Counted from the first letter of the stretch, positions 9,831-18,053 are shown. The stretch is DNA of 53,980 bases from Symploca sp. SIO3C6 (GCA_010692425.1 JAAHHJ010000039.1:1-53980); one strand, 5' to 3'. A program made the numbers and translations. Notes: generated by a model from the sequence alone, not told the origin.

Positions 9831-10793
9831 ATGAACGAACTGAAAATTACCATGCTTGGGCCCAGTGGCGTTGGCAAAACTAGTCTTTTAACTGCTATGT
9901 ATGAGCAGTTTGAAAGTAACATTGGTCGTACTAATCTCCAACTTACTCCTGACTTGGAGAGTTCGGCACTACTTCAAGAACGTCTAGCACAATTACAAAA
10001 CCTCCCTGAGAGTTTTGAAACTAAGGGATGGATGGCGAGTACAGAAAATTATCGTTCTTTTTTATTTGAATTGGGTAAAAAAGGTGCCATGCCATCTTTG
10101 CGGCTGCACTTTCAAGACTACCCAGGGGAATGGCACGAGTCCAAAAGCTCTCGAGAAGATAAAGAACGCATCGATAATTTTGTAACCGAATCAGCGGCAG
10201 TACTAATCGCCATTGATACCCCAGCGCTGATGGAAAAACAAGGGCACTGGCATGCACAAATTAATAGACCACAGCAAATAACTAATCTCTTTCAGAGAGT
10301 TTATCGAGAATTAGACTCACCGCGACTAGTGATTTTGGCACCTGTTAGGTGTGAGAAGTACTTGCAAACGGAAGCCTCTACCTCTAAGCTCTTGCAGCAG
10401 ATTGAAGATGGATATGGCAAGTTGCTAGAACTGTTTAGCTCTCAAAGTTTGCTACCCAAAGTTGCCGTCGTGGTAACACCTGTTCAGACTGTTGGTAGTG
10501 TGGTTTTCTCTAGAATTGAAGAGCATGAAGGCAAGGCCTTGTTTATTTTTCGGAAAACTAGTCACGATGCCCAATATAATCCCATCGATAGTGAACAACC
10601 GCTGCGGTATCTTCTACGGTTTTTATTGAGACTACACCTTGATCAACGCCAGTGGAAATTCTTTAATTTCCTCCGCAGGTGGTTAGATTTAGATAAAGAA
10701 CTTAAAGCGGCAGTATATGAGTTTGCCAAGGGCTGTAAAGTTACTGAAGGCTTTGAATTGTTGCAAGGGGAAACCTGGCTGAATATATCTTAG
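9831..10793 (+). CDS. Small P-loop GTPase (GTPase trio, gene 2)
   Basis: Protein of 320 residues. The start MNELKITMLGPSGVGKTSLL at 9831 has AAGGA seven bases upstream; a longer frame beginning at 9789 would overlap the upstream gene and lacks a site. The Walker A motif GPSGVGKTSLL is at residues 9-19. A likely switch region LRLHFQDYPGEWHES follows near residue 100, with Asp-Tyr-Pro-Gly in the place of DxxG. LVILAPVRCEKY may hold the base-specificity loop in altered form. It resembles the DO-GTPase2-type group described in predicted GTPase-based conflict systems; this is a tentative assignment. It lies in one operon with the dynamin-like GTPase. Confidence 0.75.
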   Translation: MNELKITMLGPSGVGKTSLLTAMYEQFESNIGRTNLQLTPDLESSALLQERLAQLQNLPESFETKGWMASTENYRSFLFELGKKGAMPSLRLHFQDYPGEWHESKSSREDKERIDNFVTESAAVLIAIDTPALMEKQGHWHAQINRPQQITNLFQRVYRELDSPRLVILAPVRCEKYLQTEASTSKLLQQIEDGYGKLLELFSSQSLLPKVAVVVTPVQTVGSVVFSRIEEHEGKALFIFRKTSHDAQYNPIDSEQPLRYLLRFLLRLHLDQRQWKFFNFLRRWLDLDKELKAAVYEFAKGCKVTEGFELLQGETWLNIS

Positions 10794-10930
10794 AATTTAT
10801 ACGGGTTTTGGAGTTTAGAGCATGGATTATGATTCATGGCTCATGGCTCATTGGGTTAGTAGGCGGCAATTGATGAATACTTTCTCTTCAGAACAATGAA
10901 CAATGAACAATGAACAATGAACAATGAACT
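10794..10930. repeat. Dispersed repeat plus heptamer array (AACAATG)n
   Basis: Bases 10833-10908 are roughly 80% identical to 24140-24217, sharing CATTGGGTTAGTA and GAATACTTTCTCTTC. The right end is five tandem copies of AACAATG (10893-10928), each supplying an ATG in a different frame upstream of the third gene of the trio. Confidence 0.8.
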
Positions 10931-11717
10931 GATGGAAATTTACGTTCAGAGTCGCGGTTTTTCTCAGGAGGATGGCTATTGTTGGTTGCCAGAGAAGCCA
11001 TCTATACTGGCAACTAGCCAGGTGAGTGATTTAATTCAGAGTGAATCGCCTTCTTTGGTTCTAGGGCGGTATAGTAGTAAATTACTATTGCTGGTTACTG
11101 GTTTAGAGGCAAGTAAACGTAGAGATTTTCGCGATCGCAAAATCCGTAATTCTGTAGTCTGGGTGAGTGAAGACTCAGAGCAAGAGCAACGGATCTTAAG
11201 AATGATTGCGGTGCGTGCCTTGCGTGACTGGGACTCCCTTAGAGAAGATATTAACGTGGCAGTGCAGTTTGGTAGTGAGCAGGGTTTTCAAGTTTTATTT
11301 GAAGAAATTAAATTATTGACGATGAAAGGCAAAGATTTGCCGGCAAGTGGTCAGCTTAATAATGATGAAGAATTAAATTATAAAATCAGTAAAAATTTAG
11401 CTGAACGTAAACAGGAGCTAGCCAATTTACTTGAACAATATTCTCTACCCAAAAGAGAAGGTTCATTGCTAGTAGTTACTGAAATTAAAGCTGAGGAAAC
11501 TCTAGTTAAAGCTCAAGTTTGGCGTGGTTTATCAAACCTTGTTAACTCAGATAATTGGAAAGTAATTGGCACTCAAGTTACTCCTAATGCTTCTAAATCC
11601 TCTGCACTTAGTTTTGGGCAAGTGGGTGAGAAATCAGCGAAAGACAAATCTTTAGCTTTAGTAATGTTTGCAGCTGTTGTGGCAGGAATGATGATGTTAT
11701 GGGGAATTGTGTTTTAG
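10917..11717 (+). CDS. Tail-anchored protein of unknown function (GTPase trio, gene 3)
   Basis: Protein of up to 266 residues and no recognised family. The start is ambiguous: ATG at 10917 lies inside a heptamer array, and ATG at 10932 (MEIYVQSRGF) is the first outside it. Residues 15-145 look globular, beginning IYVQSRGFSQEDGYCWLPEKP. Residues 150-190 are Lys/Glu-rich and helical. A single hydrophobic segment SLALVMFAAVVAGMMMLWGI ends the protein, so it is probably tail-anchored in a membrane. It follows the two GTPase genes on the same strand (gap 124-139 bases, filled by repeat). Its role could be to bring the GTPases to the membrane; this is inference. Confidence 0.72.
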   Translation: MNNELMEIYVQSRGFSQEDGYCWLPEKPSILATSQVSDLIQSESPSLVLGRYSSKLLLLVTGLEASKRRDFRDRKIRNSVVWVSEDSEQEQRILRMIAVRALRDWDSLREDINVAVQFGSEQGFQVLFEEIKLLTMKGKDLPASGQLNNDEELNYKISKNLAERKQELANLLEQYSLPKREGSLLVVTEIKAEETLVKAQVWRGLSNLVNSDNWKVIGTQVTPNASKSSALSFGQVGEKSAKDKSLALVMFAAVVAGMMMLWGIVF

Positions 11718-12104
11718 TTTATTTTGATAAGTTTTTTGCTGGCTTATTTGGCTGATTATGGTTTCCCAATGTTGGAACCAGATTTGACTTAAAAATTGGT
11801 GATGTTGACTGTTGTATTGTTTTTCGTGCTTTTGGCAGTCTTCGCTGATTTCCCTTAAACACTTAAGTAATTCCAGCAAACTTGAGCATTTCTGAATTTG
11901 ATGGGCGATCGCAATTAGCCACTGTCGTAATTTTCGATAACTGATAAATTGTCCGCCAATATCGCGACGGTGGACAAATACTATATATTTCCAACATTCG
12001 ACACGCACAATTTCCTGTTCAGGAATATTGAGAAATTGGGCAATATCACTAACACTGATGCAGAAATTATCGGATGGTTGGAGGCGGTTAAATAGAGTAG
12101 TCAT
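11697..12104 (-). CDS. Hypothetical protein
   Basis: The frame is open to 12161, but the first 19 residues there are read from an octamer array, so the start MTTLFNRLQPSDNF at 12104 is preferred. The 135-residue product has a possible N-terminal HTH-like segment (FCISVSDIAQFLNIPEQEIVRVECWKY), then His/Gln-rich helices. I do not recognise the family. The 3' end overlaps the convergent tail-anchored gene by 21 bases. Confidence 0.5.
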   Translation of the reverse strand: MTTLFNRLQPSDNFCISVSDIAQFLNIPEQEIVRVECWKYIVFVHRRDIGGQFISYRKLRQWLIAIAHQIQKCSSLLELLKCLREISEDCQKHEKQYNSQHHQFLSQIWFQHWETIISQISQQKTYQNKLKHNSP

Positions 12105-12299
12105 AGCAGATGGGGAGATGGGGAGATGGGGAGAAATGAGCGCTAATATATTCACCCGCATAGCAGTGGTGTAAAATTTGAGTTTCTCGGAACATGAGAG
12201 AGGCTTTGAATTCTATTCATTTCCTAATAAAAAGGTAATAAGCAATAAATGCTCTTATTCCCACTTATTACTTATTACTTATTACTTATTACTTATTCC
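12105..12299. repeat. Octamer array and heptamer array
   Basis: Bases 12110-12133 hold three copies of TGGGGAGA, the reverse complement of the 138-180 unit. Bases 12262-12297 hold about five copies of the heptamer CTTATTA. A leader at 12240-12260 (AGCAATAAATGCTCTTATT) resembles 17950-17969, which precedes an identical array on the other side of the CHAT cassette in the same orientation. Confidence 0.8.
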
Positions 12300-12482
12300 T
12301 CATTCCTCCTTAGGCAAATCCCAGATAAGTTCAAAGGTATTGCCTGGGACATTCCGACGCAACCAATTGAGGTGTCCCTCAGCGTCTGATTTTGTGCGAT
12401 AACGACCAATTATTGACCATTGCAGATTGTTGGGCAATAGATGCGCGATCGCCCAAGGCCTCAGTCTGTCTCGGTACGCCAT
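12300..12482 (-). CDS. Small conserved hypothetical protein
   Basis: Protein of 60 residues beginning MAYRDRLRPWAIAHLLP and ending FELIWDLPKEE. The middle (LQWSIIGRYRTKSDAEGHLNWLRRNVPG) looks like a compact beta-alpha domain with an alternating pattern, as in small SPOR-like or conserved cyanobacterial proteins. AAGGA lies about 14 bases before the ATG. Aromatic-rich composition and clear reading-frame bias suggest a real gene. No function is proposed. Confidence 0.6.
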   Translation of the reverse strand: MAYRDRLRPWAIAHLLPNNLQWSIIGRYRTKSDAEGHLNWLRRNVPGNTFELIWDLPKEE

Positions 12483-12517
12483 AATAGATTTGTATCCTTT
12501 TGTCTAATGGGATCCAG

Positions 12518-12560
12518 AGCCAGCCTGGGAGCGTTCAACTTTATCAGGCTGGCTTTTTTT
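12518..12560 (+). terminator. Strong rho-independent terminator without an upstream gene
   Basis: A perfect 10-base stem AGCCAGCCTG/CAGGCTGGCT with a 17-base loop is followed by seven T residues (plus strand). No plus-strand gene precedes it within several hundred bases; the small gene at 12300-12482 is on the other strand. It may end an unannotated small RNA starting between 12400 and 12517, or be a remnant. Confidence 0.8.
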
Positions 12561-12707
12561 CTGGGTTGCGATGGCAACAATATTATCCTACTACATTAAA
12601 TTTATTAGCACAAGCTTTTTTTGAAAAAACTTTTTATTGTAACATTTGTTAATCAAAGCTTGCTCCATCTCCTGGCAGGGGAGGGCTGGGGAGGGGTTAA
12701 TTGGATT

Positions 12708-12814
12708 TATAGCGCTACGCGCAAGGCTCCAGGGCAGGAGGCAGAAGGCAGAAGGCAGAATTTGAGAAAGTTCTAGCGATTCAGCTTGTCCTAACCTTAA
12801 TACGTACTGCTATA
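12708..12814 (+). mobile_element. MITE copy A (left bracket of the CHAT cassette)
   Basis: A 107-bp element beginning TATAGCGCTACGCGCAAGGC and ending AATACGTACTGCTATA. Its ends form an imperfect terminal inverted repeat (TATAGC plus a shared TACG), and the interior has a GGCAGAA heptamer run. It is the reverse complement of 17721-17827 with 3 mismatches in 107 and is also close to 22979-23087. TA at both ends fits insertion by an IS630/Tc1-type transposase. It lies 80 bases before the CHAT gene. Confidence 0.88.
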
Positions 12815-12894
12815 TGCAAAAATTTCCTGAAGGTTGCTTAGCTCAGCTGTAGTGATTACACAACAGGCGACTTGGGCAGCGACGGAAAATAGCT

Positions 12895-15768
12895 ATGACA
12901 AAGGGATTTGGTGATAAAAAAATAAGCCGTCAAGCTTATATCAAATTCTTAGATAAAGTTTTACAGGCAACTAAAGAAAGTAAGGCTAACAAGAAAGTAG
13001 TTTATCCCTTGCTGCGAGCAAACTTGGACAAACTAGACGATAACTTTGCTAAGGAGTTAGGTCGCTGGCTAAAGGTTAGACGGGCAGAAGTAAAACTATC
13101 TCAAGAAAGTAGCATCGCAGCAGTTATTGGCAATTTCAGTAACCTGATTCAAGAGTTCCCCATGGGTAGTCTGGCAGACAATATAGAGATTGCCTTTACT
13201 GGCTACCAAGCTGCCTTAAAAATTTTCACCCGCAAGGCTTTTCCCGATGATTGGGCAAAGACTCAAATCAATCTCGGCAATGCTTACACTGACAGAATAG
13301 AGAGAGAGAAAGCACAGAATTTAGAAGATGCCATTGCTTGCTACCAAAATGCCTTAGAAGTTTTCACCCGCAAGGCTTTTCCCGATGATTGGGCAAAGAC
13401 TCAAATCAATCTCGGCAATGCTTACCGTGACAGAATAGAGGGAGAGAAAGCACAGAATTTAGAAGATAGCATCGCTTACAGCCGGAATGCCTTAGAAATT
13501 TACACCCGCAAAGCTTTTCCCGATGATTGGGCAAAGACTCAAGTCAATCTCGGCGCTGCTTACCTTTACAGAATAGAGGGAGAGAAAGCACAGAATTTAG
13601 AAGATAGCATCGCTTACTTCCAAAATGCCTTAGAGATTTACACCCGCAAAGCTTTTCCCAATGAGTGGGCAAAGACTCAAATGAATCTCGGCAATGCTTA
13701 CCTTTACAGAATAGAGGGAGAGAAAGTACAGAATTTAGAAGATAGCATCGCTTACTTCCAAAATGCCTTAGAAATTCACACCCGCAAAGCTTTGCCCAAT
13801 GATTGGGCAATGACTCAAATGAATCTCGGCGCTGCTTACTTTTACAGAATCAGGGGAGAGAAAGCACAGAATTTAGAAGATGCGATCGCTTGCTTCCAAA
13901 ATGCCTTAGAAATTTACACCCGCGAGGCTTTTCCCGATTATTGGGCAACGACTCAAATGAATCTCGGCGCTGCTTACACTAACAGAATAGAGGGAGAGAA
14001 AGCACAGAATTTAGAAGATGCGATCGCTTACTACCGAAATGCCTTAGAAGTTTACACCCGCGATGCTTTTCCCGATCATTGGGCAAGGACTCAAATGAAT
14101 CTCGGCATTGCTTACCAAAATGCCCGACAATTCGATAAGGCCTACACTGCCTTTCAAACTGCCATTGAGACAGTAGAATCCCTGCGCGATGAAATCATCT
14201 CTGGCTCTGGCATAGAAGAATATAAAGAAAAACTAGCTGAAAAATGGAATAAACTCTATCTAGGCATGGTGAAAGTTTGCCTAGAGTTAGGTGAGATAAA
14301 CCAAGCCCTAGAATACGTCGAGCGTAGCAAAACCCGCAACTTGGTAGAACTTATCCTGACTCGCGACTTTTATAACATCTTCCCCACAGAAGTTGCTACT
14401 CAACTGCAACAGTTGCAAGAGCAAATTACCATTAACCAAAAGCGCCTCCAGACTGGTGCAGCTGATGATCGAACTAACTTAGTACAGCATTTGAGTGAGC
14501 TACGAAAGCAACGCAATGACTTGCAAGACAGCTGCTTACCCATAGGCTCTGGCTTCCAGTTTCAGCAATTCCAAGCAACCCTAGATGAAGATACTGCGAT
14601 TATCGAGTTTTATCTTACTAAAGAACAAATCCTCACTTTCGTCATTACCCCTCAAAGTCAACAACCAATTGTTTTAAAGTCAAACTTAGAAAACCTAAGA
14701 AAATTAAAAAATTGGATAATTAGTTATTCTAGAGCCTACTATATCCAAAAATTCCATTGGCAACGCCGCCTAAATACACGCCTTAAACTACTGGCAAAAA
14801 TTCTGCGCATCGATGAAATCATCAAACAGATTCCCAAGCAGTGCAACCAATTAGTAATAATACCCCATCTGTTTTTACACTTATTCCCCCTACAGGCCTT
14901 ACCCCTTACAACTCAAGCTGGGGATAGAAACCAATGCCTCCTCGACTACTTCCCCCAAGGCGTGCGCTACGCCCCCAGTTGCCAGCTACTGCAACTAGTC
15001 CAAAACCGAGAGCGCCCTAACTTTACAAAGCTCTTTGCCATCCAAAATCCCACCAATGACCTAACTTACACTGACATCGAAGTGGAAACTATCCAAAATT
15101 ACTTTAATCCTAAAGTCGTCCTCAAAAAACAACAAGCTACCAAAGCTGAAATCAATCAAACTTCCCTCAATAACTTCGACTGTCTCCACTTCAGCTGTCA
15201 CGGACAATTTAACTTTGACAACCCCCGTAAATCTGCCTTGGTTTTAGCAGGTGCCCGTCTCCAGGGAACAAAACCTAGCTCAGAACGTTATATAAGTTTG
15301 CGAGACGGCGAATTATATGATCTAGACAAATGCCTTACCCTAGAGACAATTTTCACCCTCAACTTAAAACAATGTCGCCTTGTCACCCTTTCTGCCTGCG
15401 AAACCGGATTAATTAAACCTAACAGTATCAGCGATGAATATATCGGCTTACCCAGTGGTTTTCTGGTGGCAGGTAGCTCTAGTGTGGTTGCCAGTCTTTG
15501 GAGAGTACGTGATTTATCTACAGCCTTTTTAATGATTAAGTTTTATCAAAATCTTAACTCTGGGATGTCGGTAGCAGTCGCCCTCAATCAAGCTCAAATT
15601 TGGATGAGGAATACCACTCAAGAAGAATTGCTAAAGTGGACTAAAGACTTACCCGTGGATGCAGAAAGCAAGGATCCCTTCCAAGAAGAGTTGGATTGGT
15701 ACAATCCGGAGGAAAAACCTTTTCAAGATCCAAAGCATTGGGCTGCTTTCTGTGCCATTGGACAGTAA
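12895..15768 (+). CDS. TPR-repeat CHAT-domain protease
   Basis: Protein of 957 residues. Residues 1-100 form a helical N-terminal region. Residues 103-420 are seven nearly identical 46-residue TPR units (core ALEIYTRKAFPDDWAKTQ..LGNAY) encoded by 138-base DNA repeats, then one diverged unit. A coiled segment spans about 430-560. The C-terminal 300 residues are a CHAT (caspase HetF-associated with TPRs) domain: FSCHGQF gives His769 and LSACETG gives Cys835, the expected caspase-like dyad. CHAT proteases are known effectors in bacterial immunity and cell-death systems; the substrate here is unknown. It is first of three same-strand genes between inverted MITE copies. The upstream leader (12815-12894) should hold the promoter. 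Confidence 0.9.
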   Translation: MTKGFGDKKISRQAYIKFLDKVLQATKESKANKKVVYPLLRANLDKLDDNFAKELGRWLKVRRAEVKLSQESSIAAVIGNFSNLIQEFPMGSLADNIEIAFTGYQAALKIFTRKAFPDDWAKTQINLGNAYTDRIEREKAQNLEDAIACYQNALEVFTRKAFPDDWAKTQINLGNAYRDRIEGEKAQNLEDSIAYSRNALEIYTRKAFPDDWAKTQVNLGAAYLYRIEGEKAQNLEDSIAYFQNALEIYTRKAFPNEWAKTQMNLGNAYLYRIEGEKVQNLEDSIAYFQNALEIHTRKALPNDWAMTQMNLGAAYFYRIRGEKAQNLEDAIACFQNALEIYTREAFPDYWATTQMNLGAAYTNRIEGEKAQNLEDAIAYYRNALEVYTRDAFPDHWARTQMNLGIAYQNARQFDKAYTAFQTAIETVESLRDEIISGSGIEEYKEKLAEKWNKLYLGMVKVCLELGEINQALEYVERSKTRNLVELILTRDFYNIFPTEVATQLQQLQEQITINQKRLQTGAADDRTNLVQHLSELRKQRNDLQDSCLPIGSGFQFQQFQATLDEDTAIIEFYLTKEQILTFVITPQSQQPIVLKSNLENLRKLKNWIISYSRAYYIQKFHWQRRLNTRLKLLAKILRIDEIIKQIPKQCNQLVIIPHLFLHLFPLQALPLTTQAGDRNQCLLDYFPQGVRYAPSCQLLQLVQNRERPNFTKLFAIQNPTNDLTYTDIEVETIQNYFNPKVVLKKQQATKAEINQTSLNNFDCLHFSCHGQFNFDNPRKSALVLAGARLQGTKPSSERYISLRDGELYDLDKCLTLETIFTLNLKQCRLVTLSACETGLIKPNSISDEYIGLPSGFLVAGSSSVVASLWRVRDLSTAFLMIKFYQNLNSGMSVAVALNQAQIWMRNTTQEELLKWTKDLPVDAESKDPFQEELDWYNPEEKPFQDPKHWAAFCAIGQ
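13202..14109. repeat. 138-bp tandem DNA repeats encoding the TPR array
   Basis: Seven units of 138 bp start at about 13202, 13340, 13478, 13616, 13754, 13892 and 14030. They are nearly identical at DNA level, including silent positions, which points to recent expansion or gene conversion. Confidence 0.85.
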
Positions 15769-15856
15769 GCTCAAAGAGGGGGAGACGCGGAGAGAGGGAG
15801 AGGGGGGATGGATTTAAATGGAATTTCTGTAACTTCTGAATTTCTAAGCTATACCT

Positions 15857-16258
15857 ATGAACTTTAACCAAGCAATCCAATATATTCAAGCTTTCCTCAA
15901 TGTCCTAAAGAATCCTCGTATTGATTTTAGTACTGAAGCCTTAGAGGAATTAACGACTCTTGACCAATGCTTAGCTAAACAGGAAAATGAATCTGCTGAG
16001 ATCTTAGTAGAAACAATTAAGACCTGGTGTAAAAAACATATTCCTATTAGGGATGCTGTGCTTGCTCAAAAAAATGCAATATCTAATAACTTCAAAGAAA
16101 TTGAAAATCCAAATCCCGGCAATCCTGTAGACCAAGAAAATATTCTAGATAACCGATTCCCTGCCCCAATTGTGCGGGAGGCTATTCAAGAAAGGCAAAA
16201 CATCTCTAAGCCCAAGTCTGAGCAACATGACTCTCAAAAATCGCCAAAAACTAACTAA
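15857..16258 (+). CDS. Small helical protein of the CHAT cassette
   Basis: Protein of 133 residues, not recognised. Residues 1-75 (MNFNQAIQYIQAFLNVLKNPRIDF...) are predicted helical and of domain size, like the small effector-associated death-like domains that accompany CHAT, TIR and trypsin effectors; this is a guess from context. The C-terminal 55 residues are hydrophilic and Pro/Asn/Lys-rich, probably disordered. It begins 88 bases after the CHAT gene, and its 3' end overlaps the next gene by 32 bases, indicating translational coupling in one operon. It could be an adaptor linking the protease to the membrane protein. Confidence 0.65.
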   Translation: MNFNQAIQYIQAFLNVLKNPRIDFSTEALEELTTLDQCLAKQENESAEILVETIKTWCKKHIPIRDAVLAQKNAISNNFKEIENPNPGNPVDQENILDNRFPAPIVREAIQERQNISKPKSEQHDSQKSPKTN

Positions 16259-17720
16259 TTATATCTATGCTCCTAATATTCATTTATTTGCCTTTCATCT
16301 ACGCCATGGCTCTAATTTAGACGAGAGCAAGCAGCTTTGGCACCAATGCGATCAGATTTTTCAAAAACTTGAAATTAGAGAATCATCCAATACCTATCTA
16401 CAACTCAGCAAATACCTAGATCTAGAAAGACAACCTTACCTGCGTCGTACAGAATTACTTAAAAACAACCAAACTTCTCTCTCTTTTACAAGTCAGGTTG
16501 TTATCGATAATTCCGCTCTCATCACTAAGGGTTTCGCCTATCCTGTACGTATTGGTGATAGCTATGGACTTTGGTTGAATATCCGATGCCCAGAAAGGGA
16601 TGAAAATAATCAGCCAACTGAAGATGTAGAGATTAAGTTTTTTGGTGCCTTAAATCCAGACAATTGTCTTATCTTTAAAAATAGCCCCTACTTTCTAGGA
16701 CAAACTATATTAGTTACTGCTTGGCTAAACCTAGAACACAAACAACAACAAAATCAAAACCAAAAATTTCTTAAAAGCCTTGCCGATCAATGCCTCAACA
16801 GTCTAATTGCGGAACCTGCAATTCGTCCCTCTTTATATCGCCAAAGTGAACTATTTGGCAGTCCAATTTTTGAATACGGACTAGTTACTCAAACTACTAA
16901 TTACTGCCACATTATTGTCTGGTTGTTTAGACAACCAGAAACTGATAAAAAATTCAATTTTTGCTATCAACAACTACTAGATTTATTTTTATACAGAAAT
17001 AAAATAATCAAAGCTTTTCATAATAGACTTTATGTTTATCAAAAGTTAGAAAAAAAATATGAAGCGATTGAAAAAATGATTGATGAAATCGAAGCACATA
17101 ACACAGGCATAGAATTAGAGGCAACTGAGTTAAAGCAATTTAAAATTCAACTCAAAGCCATGCCTAAATTAGCCATAGAGTATACTCGTTGGCTGCGCCT
17201 CTTAGAAGATTATCGAAACACCATAGAAATTAACGCTCATAACTATGAAGAAAAAATAGAACAAATCCGGATAAACACTTCAGAAGAAAATCTCACATTT
17301 TTAGAACACTTTATCCAGAAAAACTGCGTAACTTTCCAAGAACAGATCACAGGAGACTTGAACTATTTTATCCCAGGCACAGGCTTAATAGATAAAGCGA
17401 TCGCCTCCATTAGAGGTATAGTAGAAATAGACCAAGCAGAACGCGATCGCCAGAATCAAGAAGCAGCTCAACTAGAACGCGATCGCAGAGAAAAAGCCGA
17501 CAACGAACTACAAATAGAAATAGCAGCTAGTGGCTTAGCAATTGCCACTGGTGCCTTAGTTGCCTCCAGCTCCGGCTTAATGACACAAAAATGGGAATGG
17601 CCAGGCTCTCCTAAAAGTACAGGATATCCCCATCCTTTCCTAATATCTCTGTTTTTGAGCCTGATTCTCGCCCTATGCACCTACGGGCTAACCAAGAGAT
17701 TGCGGCACTTAATCAAATAA
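16227..17720 (+). CDS. Coiled-coil protein with C-terminal membrane segments (CHAT cassette)
   Basis: Protein of 497 residues; the start MTLKNRQKLTNYIYAPNIHL at 16227 is preferred to an earlier ATG at 16170 deep inside the upstream gene. Residues 1-200 look globular and begin with a YIYAPNIHLFAFHLRHG motif. Residues about 255-420 are long charged helices (coiled coil). A stretch near 425-450 is extremely rich in Asp, Arg and Glu (QAERDRQNQEAAQLERDRRE). Two hydrophobic segments (about 445-465 and 470-492, the last LISLFLSLILALCTYGL) end the protein. The family is unnamed to me. The stop codon TAA (17718-17720) abuts the right MITE. A CHAT protease next to a membrane protein suggests a protease-activated membrane effector; this is inference. 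Confidence 0.72.
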   Translation: MTLKNRQKLTNYIYAPNIHLFAFHLRHGSNLDESKQLWHQCDQIFQKLEIRESSNTYLQLSKYLDLERQPYLRRTELLKNNQTSLSFTSQVVIDNSALITKGFAYPVRIGDSYGLWLNIRCPERDENNQPTEDVEIKFFGALNPDNCLIFKNSPYFLGQTILVTAWLNLEHKQQQNQNQKFLKSLADQCLNSLIAEPAIRPSLYRQSELFGSPIFEYGLVTQTTNYCHIIVWLFRQPETDKKFNFCYQQLLDLFLYRNKIIKAFHNRLYVYQKLEKKYEAIEKMIDEIEAHNTGIELEATELKQFKIQLKAMPKLAIEYTRWLRLLEDYRNTIEINAHNYEEKIEQIRINTSEENLTFLEHFIQKNCVTFQEQITGDLNYFIPGTGLIDKAIASIRGIVEIDQAERDRQNQEAAQLERDRREKADNELQIEIAASGLAIATGALVASSSGLMTQKWEWPGSPKSTGYPHPFLISLFLSLILALCTYGLTKRLRHLIK

Positions 17721-17827
17721 TATAGCAGTACGTATTAAGGTTAGGACAAGCTAAATCGCTAGAACTTTGTCAAATTCTGCCTTCTGCCTTCTGCCTTCTG
17801 CCCTGGAGCCTTGCGCGTAGCGCTATA
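17721..17827 (-). mobile_element. MITE copy B (right bracket of the CHAT cassette, inverted)
   Basis: 107 bp, the reverse complement of 12708-12814 with three substitutions. It starts TATAGCAGTACGTATTAAGG immediately after the last cassette stop codon and ends GCGCGTAGCGCTATA. Together with copy A it gives the cassette long, outward-matching inverted ends. Confidence 0.88.
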
Positions 17828-18053
17828 CCATGTCTGCTTGAATACCCATAGTTAGGAATGAAGCAGTGAAGTTTTTAATATGGGCAACTAGACAGAAGTC
17901 ATCTCAAATAGAAAAAAGAATGCTACAAACAACTTAACCTAAGCAACAAGCAATAAACATTCTAATTGTCACTTATTACTTATTACTTATTACTTATTAC
18001 TTAAAAAGCATTTGTAGCAAACATTAAACTAATCTAGATTATTCCTGAAACAA
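17828..18053. repeat. Heptamer array downstream of groS
   Basis: Bases 17970-18004 hold about five CTTATTA heptamers. GCTACAAA at about 17921 and TTTGTAGC at about 18009 form an inverted pair around the array. The leader and array match 12240-12297 in the same orientation. No gene is seen. Confidence 0.75.

Noticed and set aside
12178-12402. Plus-strand open frame of 74 codons
   Set aside because: Its middle is translated heptamer array (ITYYLLLI) and its end is antisense to the small gene at 12300-12482.
13544-13810. Minus-strand frame with repeated cysteine-rich units
   Set aside because: It is the antisense shadow of the 138-bp TPR repeats.
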